DNA from: Burkholderia sp.
GTDB taxonomy: Bacteria; Pseudomonadota; Gammaproteobacteria; Burkholderiales; Burkholderiaceae
DNA: 22,373 bases
Assembly (NCBI GenBank): GCA_028292565.1
Contig: JAQGMD010000225.1
Span: forward strand, 1 to 22,373
Direction: 5' to 3'
Shown here: piece after piece, positions 1 to 7,482 of the stretch
Layout: every line of letters begins with the position of its first letter
Position numbering within the stretch: the stretch's first letter is position 1
Translations under genes and position numbers: made by a program
The notes under the pieces: generated by a model
Databases searched by the model: none
What the model saw: only the letters and a program-made list of their open reading frames with translations
Told to the model about the DNA's origin: nothing

Positions 1-78
1 TTGATAACATTCCGTGCCTCGATCACATCTTGCTTTGGTAGAATCCCGTTCTGATTCCACCCTTGATCCCTGATACGA

Positions 79-315
79 ATGAAGCAGAAGAACAAAGCCA
101 GGAAATTGTTGTGGCTACGGGGTTACCGATGCCACACCCTGTGGGACGGGAAAACCCGCGTAGGACGTATCAGCCTGCAGCAAAGTCCGGAAGGCAAAAA
201 CCTCTACCTGTGCGAAACCGGCACCCTGAAGCGTGAAACCGCGTCGCTCGACGACGCAAAGCGATGGGTGCGAGAGAACGTGATGCTGAATTTCCTGCAG
301 CGGACGTTATTCTGA
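79..315 (+). CDS. Small basic protein of unknown function
   Basis: The 78-residue product is basic and soluble, with no signal peptide or membrane helix. It starts with a Lys/Arg-rich stretch (MKQKNKARK) and contains several Trp and two Cys. I do not recognise a family. The middle (HTLWDGKTRVGRISL, then LYLCETG) reads like a short beta-rich fold, and the end (residues about 57-70, SLDDAKRWVREN) like one helix. There is no clear Shine-Dalgarno before the ATG. It stands alone, about 150 bp ahead of the GGDEF gene in the same direction. The coding call rests on the composition and the lack of a better overlapping frame, so it remains moderate. Confidence 0.55.
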   Translation: MKQKNKARKLLWLRGYRCHTLWDGKTRVGRISLQQSPEGKNLYLCETGTLKRETASLDDAKRWVRENVMLNFLQRTLF

Positions 316-463
316 TCATCCGGGCAGCCATTGGTAATACCTCAACACGCCCCTCGGGCTTCTGATTCTTCATACCCGTCCTCCGAAATGGAACTTCCGC
401 AATGCCGTGCGGCTCTAAACGACTGTTGATTACAAGTTCGCGTCATGTTTGAGGAATACAGCG

Positions 464-1387
464 ATGAGTACCGTTCGTCGGCAGCCTGGCTCTACAGCTT
501 CACCTTCCCGATCCGCCGGAAACGGTCCGCCGCCCACGGGCGCACTTGACCGAAGCGCGCAGATCGAGGCGCAGGTCGAAGAATGCGCGGAGCAGATTTC
601 CGCGATTACAGCGGCGCTCAAAGTAGACGTGACGCCGGTGCTCGCCACAACCGATCTGGAACTGGCCCTGGCGCAAAGCGAGCTGGTCAGGCAGAAGATC
701 GAAAAATGCGCCGAAGAGCTGCATACGCTGAATACGGCGCTTTCCCAGGAAATGCGGGAGCGCAGACGATCCGAACGCGCCTTGGCCGGCATGCAGGTGA
801 GGTTGATCGGCGCACAGATCGACGTCCTCGAAGCACGCTCCGAACTCACCAGGGTCAAGGATGAGCGGGAAAGAGCGCGCTATTTCGCATTCCATGATTC
901 GCTGACGGGCCTGGCCAATCGCAACCTGTTCAGCGACCGCCTCGAGCATGCGCTCGCCCATTCCAAACGTTACGGCACGCTGCTCGCGGTGATGTGCGTC
1001 AATGTCGACAAGTTCAAGGCCATCAATGAAGCGCATAGCCACTATGTCGGCGACAAGGTGCTGCAGACGATGGCCCAGCGCCTGCATGATGCGGTGCGTG
1101 CCGTCGATACTGTCTGCCGCACGGAAGGCGACCAATTCCTGCTGCTGCTGGAAGAAGTAGCAGCGGTCGATGCCGCCGAGTTCATCGCACGGAAAGTAAT
1201 TCGTGCCATCGCACAGCCGTTCGACTTGGAAAGCCTGCGGCTGATCGTGACGGCATGCATCGGCGTTGCGGTTTACCCGCGCGACGGTAAAACCGCCGGG
1301 ACGCTTATCAACAATGCCGATAGCGCCGTGTCTGTGGCGAAACGCGGTTCGGCGCGATTTGCGTTTTACAGTCCGCGGCAAAGCTGA
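464..1387 (+). CDS. Degenerate GGDEF-domain protein, likely c-di-GMP binding rather than synthesising
   Basis: This 307-residue protein has a charged, coiled-coil-like N-terminal half (about residues 30-140) and a C-terminal GGDEF domain (about 145-305). The domain entry FHDSLTGLANRNLF is canonical. The signature that should read GGDEF is EGDQF (residues 221-225), so the catalytic Glu is Gln. The metal-binding DxD segment reads NVD, and the usual GH before GD reads SH. The inhibitory-site RxxD (RAVD) is intact exactly five residues before the signature. The family normally makes c-di-GMP. This copy is probably inactive and could instead sense c-di-GMP through the I-site, which is an inference. 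I chose ATG 464 because AGGA at 452-455 sits 8 nt upstream; an in-frame TTG at 449 is less likely. Confidence 0.85.
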   Translation: MSTVRRQPGSTASPSRSAGNGPPPTGALDRSAQIEAQVEECAEQISAITAALKVDVTPVLATTDLELALAQSELVRQKIEKCAEELHTLNTALSQEMRERRRSERALAGMQVRLIGAQIDVLEARSELTRVKDERERARYFAFHDSLTGLANRNLFSDRLEHALAHSKRYGTLLAVMCVNVDKFKAINEAHSHYVGDKVLQTMAQRLHDAVRAVDTVCRTEGDQFLLLLEEVAAVDAAEFIARKVIRAIAQPFDLESLRLIVTACIGVAVYPRDGKTAGTLINNADSAVSVAKRGSARFAFYSPRQS

Positions 1388-1396
1388 TTGGCGCAC

Positions 1397-1457
1397 TGTC
1401 ATTTCGAACGCAGTGAGAAATCCCTCATGGGGCGTTTGCTATCCGTTCGAAATGACA
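1397..1457. repeat. Inverted repeat hairpin, 14-bp perfect arms
   Basis: TGTCATTTCGAACG (1397-1410) is repeated inverted as CGTTCGAAATGACA (1444-1457), with a 33-nt loop. It begins 9 bp after the GGDEF stop codon. There is no T-run, so it is not a standard intrinsic terminator. Seventeen bases at 5319-5335 match the reverse complement of 1399-1415 exactly, so this is a dispersed repeat family and not a local terminator. Confidence 0.75.
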
Positions 1458-1613
1458 CTTGGCATTTGCCGGCCGTCTTCCCTGATGCCAGTCTTGACGA
1501 ACACCGATTATCCGCCCGAAACAACTTGCGAAGTCGGTGATGACGAATAGACTGAAGCTTTCGTCGTGCACCCTCCCTCTGTGCTCCCTGCCCCAGCATG
1601 CCAATGAGGGCGG

Positions 1614-1642
1614 TTGAGGGAAACCACAGGTTTTTCTAACAT
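1614..1642 (+). promoter_or_regulatory. Candidate sigma-70 promoter for the glycosyltransferase operon
   Basis: TTGAGG (1614-1619) and TAACAT (1637-1642) are separated by exactly 17 bp. Each hexamer matches four of six consensus bases. Transcription would start near 1649, about 36 nt before the glycosyltransferase ATG. There is no competing candidate of similar quality in the 1458-1684 spacer. Confidence 0.4.
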
Positions 1643-1684
1643 AGCGTCTCCCCGGCGCAGAAAAGGGAGACACCACATTACGGA

Positions 1685-2707
1685 ATGAAAATTGCGCAGG
1701 TCTCGCCGCTGTTCGAAAGCGTGCCGCCGAAGGCGTATGGTGGTACCGAGCGGGTTATCTCATACCTCACAGAGGAACTGGTCAGGCAGGGGCATGAAGT
1801 CACGCTCTTTGCCAGTGGCGATTCGAAAACTTCCGCGCAGCTGGTGGCGCCTTGCGCAGAAAGTGTCCGCCCGGACAAGTCGCCTGCATGGCTCGCGTAC
1901 CACATGGTTCAAATGGACCTTGTGTTCGAGCTTGCGCACACATTTGATGTAATTCACTTCCACACGGAATACGTTCATTTGCCTGCGAAGAGACTGCTGC
2001 GTACGCCGTGCATCGCAACGCTGCATGGCCGCCTGGATATGCCGCACCTTGTCCACCTCTACAAGTACTTCAGCAATTGGCCGCTGGTTTCGATATCCGA
2101 CAGCCAACGTGCGCCACTGGCATGGGCGAACTGGTGCCGGACGGTGTATCACGGTTTGCCGCCCGACCTGTATACACCGCGCTCGACGCACGGCTCCTAC
2201 TTTGCGTTCATAGGCCGCGTCTCGCCAGAGAAGCGGCTCGACCGCGCCATCGAGATCGCGCGCCGGTGCGGCATGCCCTTGTATATCGGCGCCAAGATCG
2301 ACAGGATGGATGATCCTTATTTCAACGAACACATCAAACCGCTGCTCGGTTCGGCGCACGTGGAACTCCTCGGCGAGATCTGCGAACAGGAAAAGCGCGA
2401 GTTGCTCGAGCATGCGAGCGCGCTGCTATTTCCGATCGACTGGCCCGAACCATTCGGCCTCGTGATGATCGAAGCTTTTGCTTGCGGCACCCCGGTCATC
2501 ACTTATCCGAATGGTTCCGTCCCGGAGATCATGGAAGAAGGCGTTACAGGATTTGTCGTAACGAATCAGGACGATGCGGTGCGCGCGGCCCAGCGCATCG
2601 ACTCCGTCGACAGGAAGCTCTGCCGAGCGGCATTCGAGCGTCGCTTCACCTCGGCGCACATGGCTGAAAATTACCTGCGTGCCTATCGGCAGGTGATCAA
2701 TAGTTGA
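1685..2707 (+). CDS. Glycosyltransferase family 4 protein
   Basis: The 340-residue protein has the GT-B architecture. The N-terminal acceptor domain opens with KIAQVSPLF and the glycine-rich AYGGTERVISYL (residues 17-28), which is typical of GT4 enzymes. The C-terminal nucleotide-sugar domain starts near FIGRVSPEKRLDRAI (175-189). It carries the EX7E motif in EPFGLVMIE (255-263), followed by AFACGTPVI. There is no signal peptide or membrane helix, so it is cytoplasmic. The family transfers a sugar from an NDP-sugar with retention of configuration; donor and acceptor cannot be read from sequence. A purine-rich AGGGAGA (1664-1670) lies 14 nt before the ATG, which is rather far for a ribosome site. 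The debranching-type glucosidase follows 65 bp downstream on the same strand, suggesting one operon in alpha-glucan or glycoside metabolism. Confidence 0.9.
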   Translation: MKIAQVSPLFESVPPKAYGGTERVISYLTEELVRQGHEVTLFASGDSKTSAQLVAPCAESVRPDKSPAWLAYHMVQMDLVFELAHTFDVIHFHTEYVHLPAKRLLRTPCIATLHGRLDMPHLVHLYKYFSNWPLVSISDSQRAPLAWANWCRTVYHGLPPDLYTPRSTHGSYFAFIGRVSPEKRLDRAIEIARRCGMPLYIGAKIDRMDDPYFNEHIKPLLGSAHVELLGEICEQEKRELLEHASALLFPIDWPEPFGLVMIEAFACGTPVITYPNGSVPEIMEEGVTGFVVTNQDDAVRAAQRIDSVDRKLCRAAFERRFTSAHMAENYLRAYRQVINS

Positions 2708-2772
2708 CCTCTACCCCACCGCCCTGCCCGTTCGCCCAGCGCGAAACCCGATACACTACACCGGAGAAACCC

Positions 2773-4941
2773 ATGGTCGAGAAAGTCCAACTCGGGGAAA
2801 AATGGTACATCCTCGCGACCGCCGCGCCGGCGGATGAAAGCCGCCGGGTGCTCAAGCACAACGACACGTTTGCATTGTTCGACCGCTTCGGCGATATCCA
2901 GTCGACCGGCCTGGGCGAAGAAGGCATTTACTACTATGACACGTCGTTTTTGTCGCAGCAGGAGTTGCTGATCGAAGGCGTACGGCCCATGTTCCTGAAT
3001 TCGACGGTGAAGGATGACAACGGGCTGTTCATCATCGAGCTGATGAACCCCGACATCCATCCCGAGGGACAGCACCCGATCCTGAAAGGACTGCTGCATA
3101 TCTTTCGCGCCAAGCTGATCTGGAATGAAGCGTGCTATGAACATATACGCATCGTGAACTACGGCCTCGATCCGGTCGAGGCCACGCTGTCGATGGAATT
3201 CGGGGCCGACTACAAGGACATCTTCGAGGTCCGCGGATTTCACCGTGCACGCCGCGGCGACAACCTGCCCCCGCAAATCAGCGACAAGGAACTGGTGCTG
3301 GGATACCGGGGGCTGGACCAGATCGTGCGCAAGACCAGGATCACCTTCGCTGACGCGCCCGAGAAACTGACCCAGCATCGCGCCGATTTCAAGATCAACC
3401 TGAAGCCGAAGGGCGACGCGCACCTGTATGTGACGGTAGGCTGCGAGCTGCAGGAAAATGCGAAGCCGGCGCACACTGATTATTTCTCCGCCTTCACCGA
3501 GGTCAACCAGTCGATCGGCAGGCAATTGGAAAACCGTTGCAAGGTCGTGACGTCCAATCCTCTTTTCAACAGCTGGATCGATCGCTCCACCGCCGACCTG
3601 GTGATGCTCACCACCCATTTGCGCGAAGGACCGTACCCGTACGCCGGCGTGCCTTGGTACTCGACCACCTTTGGCCGCGACGGCATCCTGACGGCGCAGG
3701 AGTACCTGTGGGTGGATCCGAGCCTGGCCAAAGGCGTGCTGGCGTTCCTGGCGGACAACCAGGCCACCTCGTTCGACCCGGAACGTGACGCCGAGCCCGG
3801 CAAGATACTGCACGAGGCGCGCAAGGGTGAGCTGGCGTTGCTCGGCGAGATACCGTTTCGCCATTACTACGGGACCGTGGATGCCACGCCCCTGTTCGTC
3901 GGCCTGGCAGGCTCGTATTACGAGAGAACGGGCGACCTGGCGTTCATCCGCGGCATCTGGACCAACATCCTCAGCGCGCTGAAATGGATAGACGAATATG
4001 GCGACCGCGACAAGGACGGGTTCGTCGAATATGCCCGCCACACCGAATCGGGCCTGGCGCAGCAGGGCTGGAAGGATTCGCACGACTCGGTATTTCACCG
4101 CGACGGCCGGCTCGCAGATGCGCCGATCGCATTATGCGAAGTGCAGGGCTACGTGTATGAAGCGAAACTGCATGCAGCCAAGCTTGCCCGATTGATGGGT
4201 GATCAGAAGCTTGCGGAAGAACTCGAGGATGCCGCGTCGCACCTGAAGCGTCGCTTCAATGAAGCGTTCTGGTGCGAGGAGATCGGCACCTATGCGATCG
4301 CGCTCGATGGCAAGAAAGAACAATGCAAGGTGCGTTCATCCAACGCCGGCCATGCGCTATGGAGCGGCATCGCAACCGCAGAACGCGCCGAACTCGTCGC
4401 TAACCAGATGCTGACCGAGGACTTCTTCTGCGGCTGGGGCATCCGCACCATACCCATCGGCGAAGCGCGCTACAACCCGATGGCGTATCACAATGGTTCA
4501 ATCTGGCCACATGACAATGCGATGATCGCCGATGGCATGGCACGTTACGGTCTGATAAGCCAGGCTATGGGCGTCTTCAGCGGCCTGAGGGAAGCCTGCC
4601 TCTTCTTTGACCAGCACCGCATGCCCGAACTGTTCTGCGGCTTCGAGAAGCGGCCGGACGAAGGCCCCACCCTGTATCCGGTTGCGTGCTCCCCGCAGGC
4701 CTGGGCAGCCGCGAGTGTGTTCTATCTGCTGGAGGCCTGCCTCGGCCTCTGCTTTGAACCGAGCCGGCCGGAAATCCGATTCAGGCATCCGCAGTTGCCG
4801 CCGTTCCTGGAAACGGTCGACATCACCGACCTGACGATCGGGAACACGCGACTCGATTTGCGGCTGCAACGCTATCCGAATAATGTCGGCATCAATGTCA
4901 TGCGCAAGGAGGGGAATGCGGAGGTGGTGGTGGTTGCTTGA
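2773..4941 (+). CDS. Amylo-alpha-1,6-glucosidase / glycogen-debranching-type protein
   Basis: The 722-residue protein has two parts. An N-terminal beta-rich domain (about residues 20-215; FDRFGDIQ, GIYYYDTSFLS) is of the glycogen-debranching N-terminal type. A C-terminal (alpha/alpha)6-barrel domain carries GVPWYSTTFGRDG (from residue 292), GWKDSHDSVFH and YHNGSIWPHDN (from residue 572), which are hallmark segments of the amylo-alpha-1,6-glucosidase group. Such enzymes hydrolyse alpha-1,6-linked glucose; the real substrate of this subgroup is poorly defined. There is no export signal. I start at ATG 2773 because GGAG lies about 7 nt upstream; an in-frame TTG at 2704 would overlap the glycosyltransferase stop and has no better support. 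No glycogen synthase, branching enzyme or phosphorylase is in the window, so a storage-glycogen role is not shown. Confidence 0.88.
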   Translation: MVEKVQLGEKWYILATAAPADESRRVLKHNDTFALFDRFGDIQSTGLGEEGIYYYDTSFLSQQELLIEGVRPMFLNSTVKDDNGLFIIELMNPDIHPEGQHPILKGLLHIFRAKLIWNEACYEHIRIVNYGLDPVEATLSMEFGADYKDIFEVRGFHRARRGDNLPPQISDKELVLGYRGLDQIVRKTRITFADAPEKLTQHRADFKINLKPKGDAHLYVTVGCELQENAKPAHTDYFSAFTEVNQSIGRQLENRCKVVTSNPLFNSWIDRSTADLVMLTTHLREGPYPYAGVPWYSTTFGRDGILTAQEYLWVDPSLAKGVLAFLADNQATSFDPERDAEPGKILHEARKGELALLGEIPFRHYYGTVDATPLFVGLAGSYYERTGDLAFIRGIWTNILSALKWIDEYGDRDKDGFVEYARHTESGLAQQGWKDSHDSVFHRDGRLADAPIALCEVQGYVYEAKLHAAKLARLMGDQKLAEELEDAASHLKRRFNEAFWCEEIGTYAIALDGKKEQCKVRSSNAGHALWSGIATAERAELVANQMLTEDFFCGWGIRTIPIGEARYNPMAYHNGSIWPHDNAMIADGMARYGLISQAMGVFSGLREACLFFDQHRMPELFCGFEKRPDEGPTLYPVACSPQAWAAASVFYLLEACLGLCFEPSRPEIRFRHPQLPPFLETVDITDLTIGNTRLDLRLQRYPNNVGINVMRKEGNAEVVVVA

Positions 4942-4987
4942 CGATGATGCGGGTGCGCGAGGGTCCGCAGCCGAACTTGCCACTGTC

Positions 4988-5080
4988 GCAGGTTGGGATG
5001 CAATCCCAACGTTCGAACCGAATACAACCGCCGGCGCCCTTGCGAGCGACGGCGCGTTGGGATTGGCATCCCAACCTACG
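4988..5080. repeat. Inverted pair of REP-like palindromes (BIME-like)
   Basis: The left arm has a GCAG head (4988-4991) followed by the palindrome GTTGGGATGCAATCCCAAC (4992-5010). The right arm is an inverted copy, a palindrome at 5056-5075 followed by CTACG; on the minus strand it therefore reads GTAG head then palindrome. The 45 bp between the arms is unrelated to the spacer of the other pair. Reverse-complementing 5056-5080 gives exactly the 25 bases at 19000-19024. A GTAG-type tetranucleotide before an imperfect palindrome is the known signature of REP elements mobilised by RAYT transposases. Confidence 0.8.
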
Positions 5081-5275
5081 GACTACCGCCTGCGTGTGTG
5101 ATTCCGGATCTCTGTCACCTGACACCCTGATTACGACTGCGGATCAAGCAGATGAGACAGGTTCCTGGAGGCCAGGAATTCGCGGGTTAAAGGGTCATTA
5201 AACTCATGAGTGAGTTCAGCCTGCACTCGTGGTCCGGCATTTTGTCGGGCCTCCCTTCCGCGGACGACGGCCAGC

Positions 5276-5293
5276 GCCGGGATTGCATCCCAC
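5276..5293 (-). repeat. Degenerate single REP-like palindrome
   Basis: On the minus strand the core GGGATGCAATCCC is identical to the core of the palindrome at 4992-5010, but the outer GTT/AAC bases and the GTAG head are lost. It is read as a decayed copy of the same family. Confidence 0.5.
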
Positions 5294-5296
5294 CGT

Positions 5297-5320
5297 GCTC
5301 AGATCATCGTGTCACCGCAC
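5297..5320 (-). pseudogene. Duplicate of the SDR gene 3' end
   Basis: The 24 bases here align with 5415-5439 (the last codons and stop of the SDR gene) with one single-base gap and about three mismatches. CTCAGATCAT and ACCGCAC are identical in both. On the minus strand it would encode AVTR then stop, against AVTPMI then stop in the intact gene. It is too short to be a gene. It is either a relic of a lost related SDR or a local duplication, and both copies are followed directly by a palindromic repeat. Confidence 0.5.
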
Positions 5321-5335
5321 TGCGTTCGAAATGAA
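5319..5335 (-). repeat. Partial copy of the 1.4-kb inverted-repeat arm
   Basis: CACTGCGTTCGAAATGA matches the reverse complement of 1399-1415 at all 17 positions. The second arm is absent here, so this is a fragment of the same repeat family as 1397-1457. Confidence 0.55.
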
Positions 5336-5389
5336 AGTACCGCAGGGTGGGTCTGAACTGACCGCCATTTTCGGGGCTGTCACATAAAC

Positions 5390-5413
5390 GGCGGGTCGCG
5401 ACCCGCCCTACGG
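5390..5413 (-). repeat. REP-like palindrome, second sequence type
   Basis: GGCGGGTCGCGACCCGCC (5390-5407) is a perfect 18-bp palindrome followed by CTACGG. On the minus strand it is again a GTAG head followed by a palindrome, the same layout as the GTTGGGAT-type copies but with a different core. It ends 3 bp from the end of the SDR gene and could act as its terminator or mRNA-stabilising hairpin. Confidence 0.6.
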
Positions 5414-5416
5414 CTC

Positions 5417-6214
5417 TCAGATCATTGGTGTGACCGCACCGTCCATCGCGAGGATCGCGCCACTGACGTAACTCGCTCGCGCCGACGCGAGAAAGACCAC
5501 CGCATTGGCGATCTCCTCTGGCTCCGCGATCCGTCGTAATGGCAGGCGCTCATGGGCCCTGCGCATGGCTTCGTCCTCACTAATCCCGTGCAGCTTCGCA
5601 TCGACCGCCATGCCTTGCTTGAGCCGCTCGGTCAGCGTCAGCCCCGGATTGACCGCGTTGACCCGGACACCTTTCGGCCCATACGCGGCCGCCAGGCCCG
5701 CGCTCGCCAGCATCAGCGCCGCATTCGCAGCCCCGCCAGGCAAATGAACCGGACCGGCTACCTTGCCGCCGGCGCCGATGACGTTCACGATTACGCCCTG
5801 TCCACGCTGCGCCATGCGTTTGATCGTCGGGTCGATCATGTGGATGTAGGTGAAGTACTTGGCCTGCATCGCGTCGTGCCATGCCTGTGGCGTCAGCTCA
5901 TCAGGCGGAGTGCGGCGCGCGGCGCCCGCGGAATTCACGAGGATGTCTACCGGCCCGCCGGCCTGCTCTGCCCTGTCCAACGCCGCCAGCGCAGCTGAAG
6001 GATCGCCGAGGTTTGCCGCATAGGTGGCGATGCGGTCTGATGCATCAGGCATAGCATCCAGCAGTGTTTGCAGACCCGATTGCAGGTTGTCTTCGCTGCG
6101 CGACACCAGGCTTACCTTCGCTCCCTCCTGCAAGAATCCGAGAGCGCATGCCAGGCCTATGCCTTTGCTGCCGCCGGTGATGAGTACGTGTTTTCCTTCA
6201 AGTTCGAGGTCCAT
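5417..6214 (-). CDS. Divergent short-chain dehydrogenase/reductase (SDR) family protein
   Basis: The 265-residue protein has a clear SDR Rossmann fold. The cofactor motif TGGSKGIG is at residues 13-20, NSAG (94-97) stands in for NNAG, and the C-terminal part (RVNAVNPG, then ASYVSGAILAMDGA) is standard. The catalytic set is not. By alignment to the usual Ser-Tyr-xxx-Lys layout, Ser is Gly147, Tyr is Gly160 and Lys is Asn164 (segment HLPGGAANAAL). The usual helix-4 Asn appears to be Lys119. I recall bacterial SDRs with a similar GGAANAAL segment, so this is probably a real divergent subfamily and not decay. Substrate and even dehydrogenase activity are open. It is separated by 88 bp from the alcohol dehydrogenase gene upstream and may be co-transcribed with it. 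Confidence 0.85.
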   Translation of the reverse strand: MDLELEGKHVLITGGSKGIGLACALGFLQEGAKVSLVSRSEDNLQSGLQTLLDAMPDASDRIATYAANLGDPSAALAALDRAEQAGGPVDILVNSAGAARRTPPDELTPQAWHDAMQAKYFTYIHMIDPTIKRMAQRGQGVIVNVIGAGGKVAGPVHLPGGAANAALMLASAGLAAAYGPKGVRVNAVNPGLTLTERLKQGMAVDAKLHGISEDEAMRRAHERLPLRRIAEPEEIANAVVFLASARASYVSGAILAMDGAVTPMI

Positions 6215-6302
6215 CAGCAGTCCCGATATGTGTGGTTAGAAGAGCAATCGATTTAAACACATATCGGCAAGGGCCGCCGCAGGGCCTCGTCGAAGCGGCA
6301 CA

Positions 6303-7469
6303 TCACGGCGCAAATACCGACCGCACGCATCCCTCTTCCTTCATCCGCCACATCTCGTACCCTTTCGCCGCATCCTCGAGCGAGAACTTATGCGTCATCA
6401 TGAAAGACGGATCGAACTCGCCGTGCGCGGCATGCTCCAGCAGCCTTGGAATGTACTTTTGCGCGAACACCTGCGAGGAGTGTATGGTCAGCCCCTTGTT
6501 CACGACGGCGCCCATCGGGAATTTATCCATCAGCATGAACACGCCCAGCACCGACACGGTCCCGCCTTTGCGGCATGCATAAATGGCCTCGCGCAGCGAA
6601 TGGCCGCTGTCCCGCGAAAGCCGCAAAGACTGCTTGACCCGATCCAGCGCATAGTCGATCGAATAACCGTGCGCTTCCATGCCGACCGCTTCGATGCAGT
6701 GGTCAGGACCGCGCCCTCCGGTCATCTCCTTGAGCGCATCGATGACGCTGGTCTCGGCATAGTTGATGGTCTCGGCGCCTGCCTTTTCGCTCGCCATCTG
6801 CAGCCGTTCCGAAATCCGATCAATCGCAATGACGCGACCCGCGCCGAGCATGTACGCACTCTTTTGCGCCATCAACCCGACGCCGCCGCAGCCCCATACA
6901 GCGACCACGTCGTCCGGCTGGATGTTGCAGAAGTCGGCGCCCATGTAACCGGTCGGGCCGGCCTCGGAGCAAAACAGCGCCCTTTCGTCCGGCACGCCTT
7001 CGGGAACCACAAAGCAGTCCTTGTCCGCATACGGCACCCGTATGTATTCCGCATGGCATCCGGCATAACCGCCGAGCGCATGCGTATAGCCGTAAATGCC
7101 GCCGGGATGCTGGCCGAACAATGGATCGGCCAGTTCGGGCTTGTCGTTCGAGATGTCGCACATCGAATGAAGCTCGTGCTGGCAAAACCAGCAGCTGCCG
7201 CACGAGATGAAGGGCGCGACACAGACGCGGTCGCCCTTCTTCAGCTTCTTCACGCCGGGCCCGGTCTCCACGATCTCGCCCATGAACTCATGTCCGATGA
7301 TGTCGCCGGATTTCATGCTGGGGACATAGCCGGAGATGATGTGTTCGTCCGAGCCGCAGACCGACGACAGTTTCACTTTGAGGATGGCGTCCTGCGGGTT
7401 GATGATCGTCGGGTCTGCGACGGTCGACACGCGCAGGTCATTTACGCCTTTCCAGCACAATGCTCGCAT
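6303..7469 (-). CDS. Zinc-dependent alcohol dehydrogenase (MDR family)
   Basis: The 388-residue protein is a medium-chain zinc dehydrogenase. Catalytic zinc ligands are visible as Cys38 (VCGSDEH) and His60-Glu61 (GHEFMG). The four structural-zinc cysteines are C90, C93, C96 and C104. The NAD(P) site is GCGGVG (193-198) with an acidic residue (Asp217) at the end of the second strand, which favours NAD. The family oxidises alcohols, threonine-type substrates or the glutathione adduct of formaldehyde; this member could be any of these. Position 41-42 reads DE where LH or DL is more usual. The start is ATG 7469 (upstream GAGGAGAG on the minus strand gives a good ribosome site). It lies 13 bp after the SRPBCC gene, so the two form an operon. 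Confidence 0.92.
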   Translation of the reverse strand: MRALCWKGVNDLRVSTVADPTIINPQDAILKVKLSSVCGSDEHIISGYVPSMKSGDIIGHEFMGEIVETGPGVKKLKKGDRVCVAPFISCGSCWFCQHELHSMCDISNDKPELADPLFGQHPGGIYGYTHALGGYAGCHAEYIRVPYADKDCFVVPEGVPDERALFCSEAGPTGYMGADFCNIQPDDVVAVWGCGGVGLMAQKSAYMLGAGRVIAIDRISERLQMASEKAGAETINYAETSVIDALKEMTGGRGPDHCIEAVGMEAHGYSIDYALDRVKQSLRLSRDSGHSLREAIYACRKGGTVSVLGVFMLMDKFPMGAVVNKGLTIHSSQVFAQKYIPRLLEHAAHGEFDPSFMMTHKFSLEDAAKGYEMWRMKEEGCVRSVFAP

Positions 7470-7482
7470 TTCTCTCTCCTCG

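Larger units (their letters stand above)
4942..5416. other. Repeat-rich spacer between convergent genes
   Basis: This 475-bp stretch lies between the convergent glucosidase and SDR genes. It holds an inverted REP-like pair (4988-5080), a single degenerate REP core (5276-5293), a duplicate of the SDR 3' end (5297-5320), a copy of the 1.4-kb repeat arm (5319-5335) and a second type of palindrome (5390-5413). I see nothing recognisable at 5081-5275, and no credible gene. Confidence 0.7.

Noticed and set aside
2683..4098. A 471-codon open frame on the minus strand opposite the glucosidase gene
   Set aside because: It is a shadow frame of GC-rich coding DNA. The plus-strand protein has clear family motifs over its whole length, while the minus-strand product has none.
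4988..5080. CRISPR-like repeat with spacer
   Set aside because: Only two palindromes in inverted, not direct, orientation, and no cas genes; the GTAG-head layout fits REP elements.
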